Below are positions 62,174 to 64,000 of a stretch of DNA of 64,000 nt, in pieces (position 1 is the stretch's first letter; each line of letters begins with the position of its first letter). Location: assembly GCA_022495995.1 (NCBI GenBank), contig JAFEMH010003631.1, positions 124,001-188,000 on the forward strand, in the 5' to 3' direction. Below the pieces are notes generated by a model. It ran no database searches, was not told the origin of the DNA, and saw nothing but the letters and a program-made list of their open reading frames with translations. Both the position numbers and the translations under genes were made by a program. The DNA comes from Adenophora triphylla var. japonica. Taxonomy: Eukaryota > Streptophyta > Magnoliopsida > Asterales > Campanulaceae.

Positions 62174-62514
62174 CCGCTTCCCGACCAACGAAATTAAGGA
62201 AGTTGACTGTAGAAAGTTTCCTGTGAGGGGCTTTTCCCAATTATAGAATCTTACTCCTTGTAGAAAGTTTTGCCTTAGTAGCAGGATAAATTGTTGGGTT
62301 AAAGTCCTTTGGTCAGAGTTAAAGACTTTGCTATACCATTTCACACAACCATTAACTAACAAAGATTATGACATTGCCTATGTCTCCTTCTCTTGATTCT
62401 AGGGGTCTCTCTTTTGTTAATAGCCTCTTTCTTTGTAGTATTTTTTTTCTTTTGATTTGGAGGTAGGAATGGGATGGGTTCTTCAGGGTCATGCTTGTCT
62501 ATCTCCCAGAGAAG

Positions 62515-62547
<33 letters not shown>

Positions 62548-64000
62548 TCTACATCTCCTTCTCTCTTTTGATTTTTTTTTTAGGGGGGGAGGGGGTCTGT
62601 GTGTGTGATGGTGGGTAGGGCAGGGGGTCTTCAGGATCGTCCAAGCATGTTTGGTAGACAAACAGAGTGAGAGAGAGAGAGATTCTTATGATAGTGAACG
62701 TAAAGACAGATGTTAATATCTCCCTCGCCCTTTTGAGTCCAGACTCTATGGTGGTTCCTTTCCTCCTTTCCCTCACTCTCTAGTATTCCCTCTTTAGTGT
62801 TTTTTCTTTATGGTTTGGAGGATGGATAGGTTCAGGGGGATGGTGCTCTTCAGGGTCATGCATGTGTGTATCTGGGAAGGGGATGGATGAAGGGGAGAGA
62901 ATGGCCTCTGATTGTTGCATTTTGTTTATACTTATATTTTTAAAGTCTTGTTACTGATGCAAAACCTGAAAAATCTGTCAACTTGCATTTTATGTTTTTC
63001 CCTAATGTTGAACAGCGCTGGTTTCTTGCTTTATTAGTAGTACATATAGACATACCCTTGGTATTCACAATATAGTCTTGGAAGTGCACATGGGAACATG
63101 ATAATAAACAGAGAAGGTGAATGATAACCGAGTGAATTTGAAACAAAGATATTCATCTTTGAACTTTATTTGGAAATATACATTTATTTTAGAGTAAAAT
63201 TCTGTTTAAATGGGCACGGATTATGTGACGCAGGAAGCCTTAGAAAACAATTTCGGTTTGTCTTCTTTCACATCTCTGAATTTAACTTGTTCAATAATTT
63301 TTTATTCTGGACACCGTGGAGGATCAGTACATGGCTGTTGTTATTGTTGCTGCTGTTGTTATTATTGTTGTTGTTGTTGTTTTTACATTCTTTATTCTTT
63401 GTTGTTATTATTCTTTGTTGTTTTACATTCTTTATTCTTTCTTTGTTATCAAGGATTTAGTCATGTACCCTCTTATATTTTACTATATGATGTTTTATGG
63501 GTACATTTGAGAATAAGGAAATTCCAGGTGAAGAGCAAGTTTGCTAAAAAAAAAAAAAAAGCAAAAAATAAATGGAAATTTCAGTATTTTAAAGCAGTAT
63601 AGAGTCTGTAGCAACTCTGGAATTCTTAAGATTTTGATGTTTTTGCCAGCTACTATAACAGGGACCAAGATCTTGGTAAAAATTGAATTTTATTTATTAA
63701 ATATCAATATAATGTGGAATGAGTCGATCAAAATAACAATGAATTTTACCCCTACTCTATGTTTTTCAGTTTTAGGATATAGGCATCGCAAACTTATCAT
63801 CTGGGCCTCATCATATTAATGTCCTGTGTACTTGTGTAGTTTGTAAATACTTTTTGAGTGTTGTTGTTGCTATTTATAGGTCTTATATAAGATACATAAG
63901 ACCTATAATAAATTTATAGGTCTTATACATATATTATAAGACTGTTTTTTTGGGTCCTTTACTTGGTTTATCCAATTTTTGTGCTATAATTGAATTGTCA
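62174..64000. other. Intergenic sequence, no gene recognised
   Basis: AT-rich, with (GA)n runs at about 62513-62548 and 62668-62681, a (TTG)n-rich stretch at 63337-63425 and an A-run at 63547-63560. A segment at 62400-62880 repeats the theme GGATGGGTTCTTCAGGGTCATGC three times in diverged form (about 62470, 62620, 62840). A hairpin TATAGGTCTTA / TAAGACCTATA sits at 63875-63907, with a third copy at 63915. No protein motif, tRNA or CACTA right end was seen. Confidence 0.5.

Noticed and set aside
63170..63602. Hydrophobic Leu/Val- or Cys/Tyr-rich ORFs as membrane proteins
   Set aside because: They are readings of a TTG/TTA repeat in different frames.
63841..63943. Right end of the CACTA element near the window end (ACTTGTGTAGTT at about 63829)
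   Set aside because: Does not match the expected TTTCTTGTAGTG inverted terminus, and no subterminal hairpins accompany it.

Overview
This window is nuclear DNA of a flowering plant, probably a eudicot. The evidence is two spliced family 1 beta-glucosidase genes, Ty1/copia and Ty3/gypsy (Tat-type) retrotransposons, a CACTA transposon, a hAT relic, Stowaway MITEs and an endogenous caulimovirus-like insertion. I cannot name the species. Most of the 64 kb is transposon-derived. Only the two beta-glucosidase genes look like functional host genes.

Layout. 1-3.0 kb: end of a minus-oriented gypsy LTR (minus TATA at 1514-1521), followed by a broken, intron-bearing plus-strand ORF of the 'putative gypsy type transposon' kind. 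4.0-18.9 kb: nested, decayed Tat-type gypsy elements on the minus strand (gag, protease, RT, RNase H fragments, two primer-binding-site motifs, a large LTR with tandem repeats). One 635-codon ORF joins the RT of one element to the gag of another. 19.4-24.55 kb: rearranged endogenous pararetrovirus with a promoter-like region, tRNA-Met primer site, RNase H, a duplicated 737-bp segment and three inverted duplications. 24.6-30.0 kb: AT-rich intergenic DNA, a second 'gypsy type' ORF relic, a scrap of copia LTR and a hAT transposase pseudogene.

30.57-54.0 kb: a convergent beta-glucosidase pair. The plus copy (13 exons, 515 codons before the stop) and the minus copy (11 exons, 527 codons before the stop) both splice in silico into open frames that keep the two catalytic glutamates. 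Between them lie a relict exon 2 and a 12.3-kb copia element (38126-50446). That element carries a second copia element (38758-44213) inside its 5' leader, and the inner element has an internally inverted body. Intron 1 of the plus gene is 4 kb and holds a large foldback element and a 128-bp satellite.

54.07-64 kb: a Stowaway MITE, then a CACTA element from 54534 (CACTA terminus, subterminal hairpins, TNP2-type transposase, DUF4218 and DUF4216 parts). It is followed by an Athila-ORF1-like ORF that sits inside duplicated CACTA non-coding sequence. The last 2 kb holds microsatellites and little else that I recognise.

Functionally, the window shows a small beta-glucosidase cluster (predicted secreted glycoside hydrolases) being split and expanded by layered insertions. 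The mobile-element proteins are nearly all interrupted. The outer copia element is the least damaged, and its LTRs are nearly identical. All calls come from reading the sequence and recalled family motifs; no database search was run.
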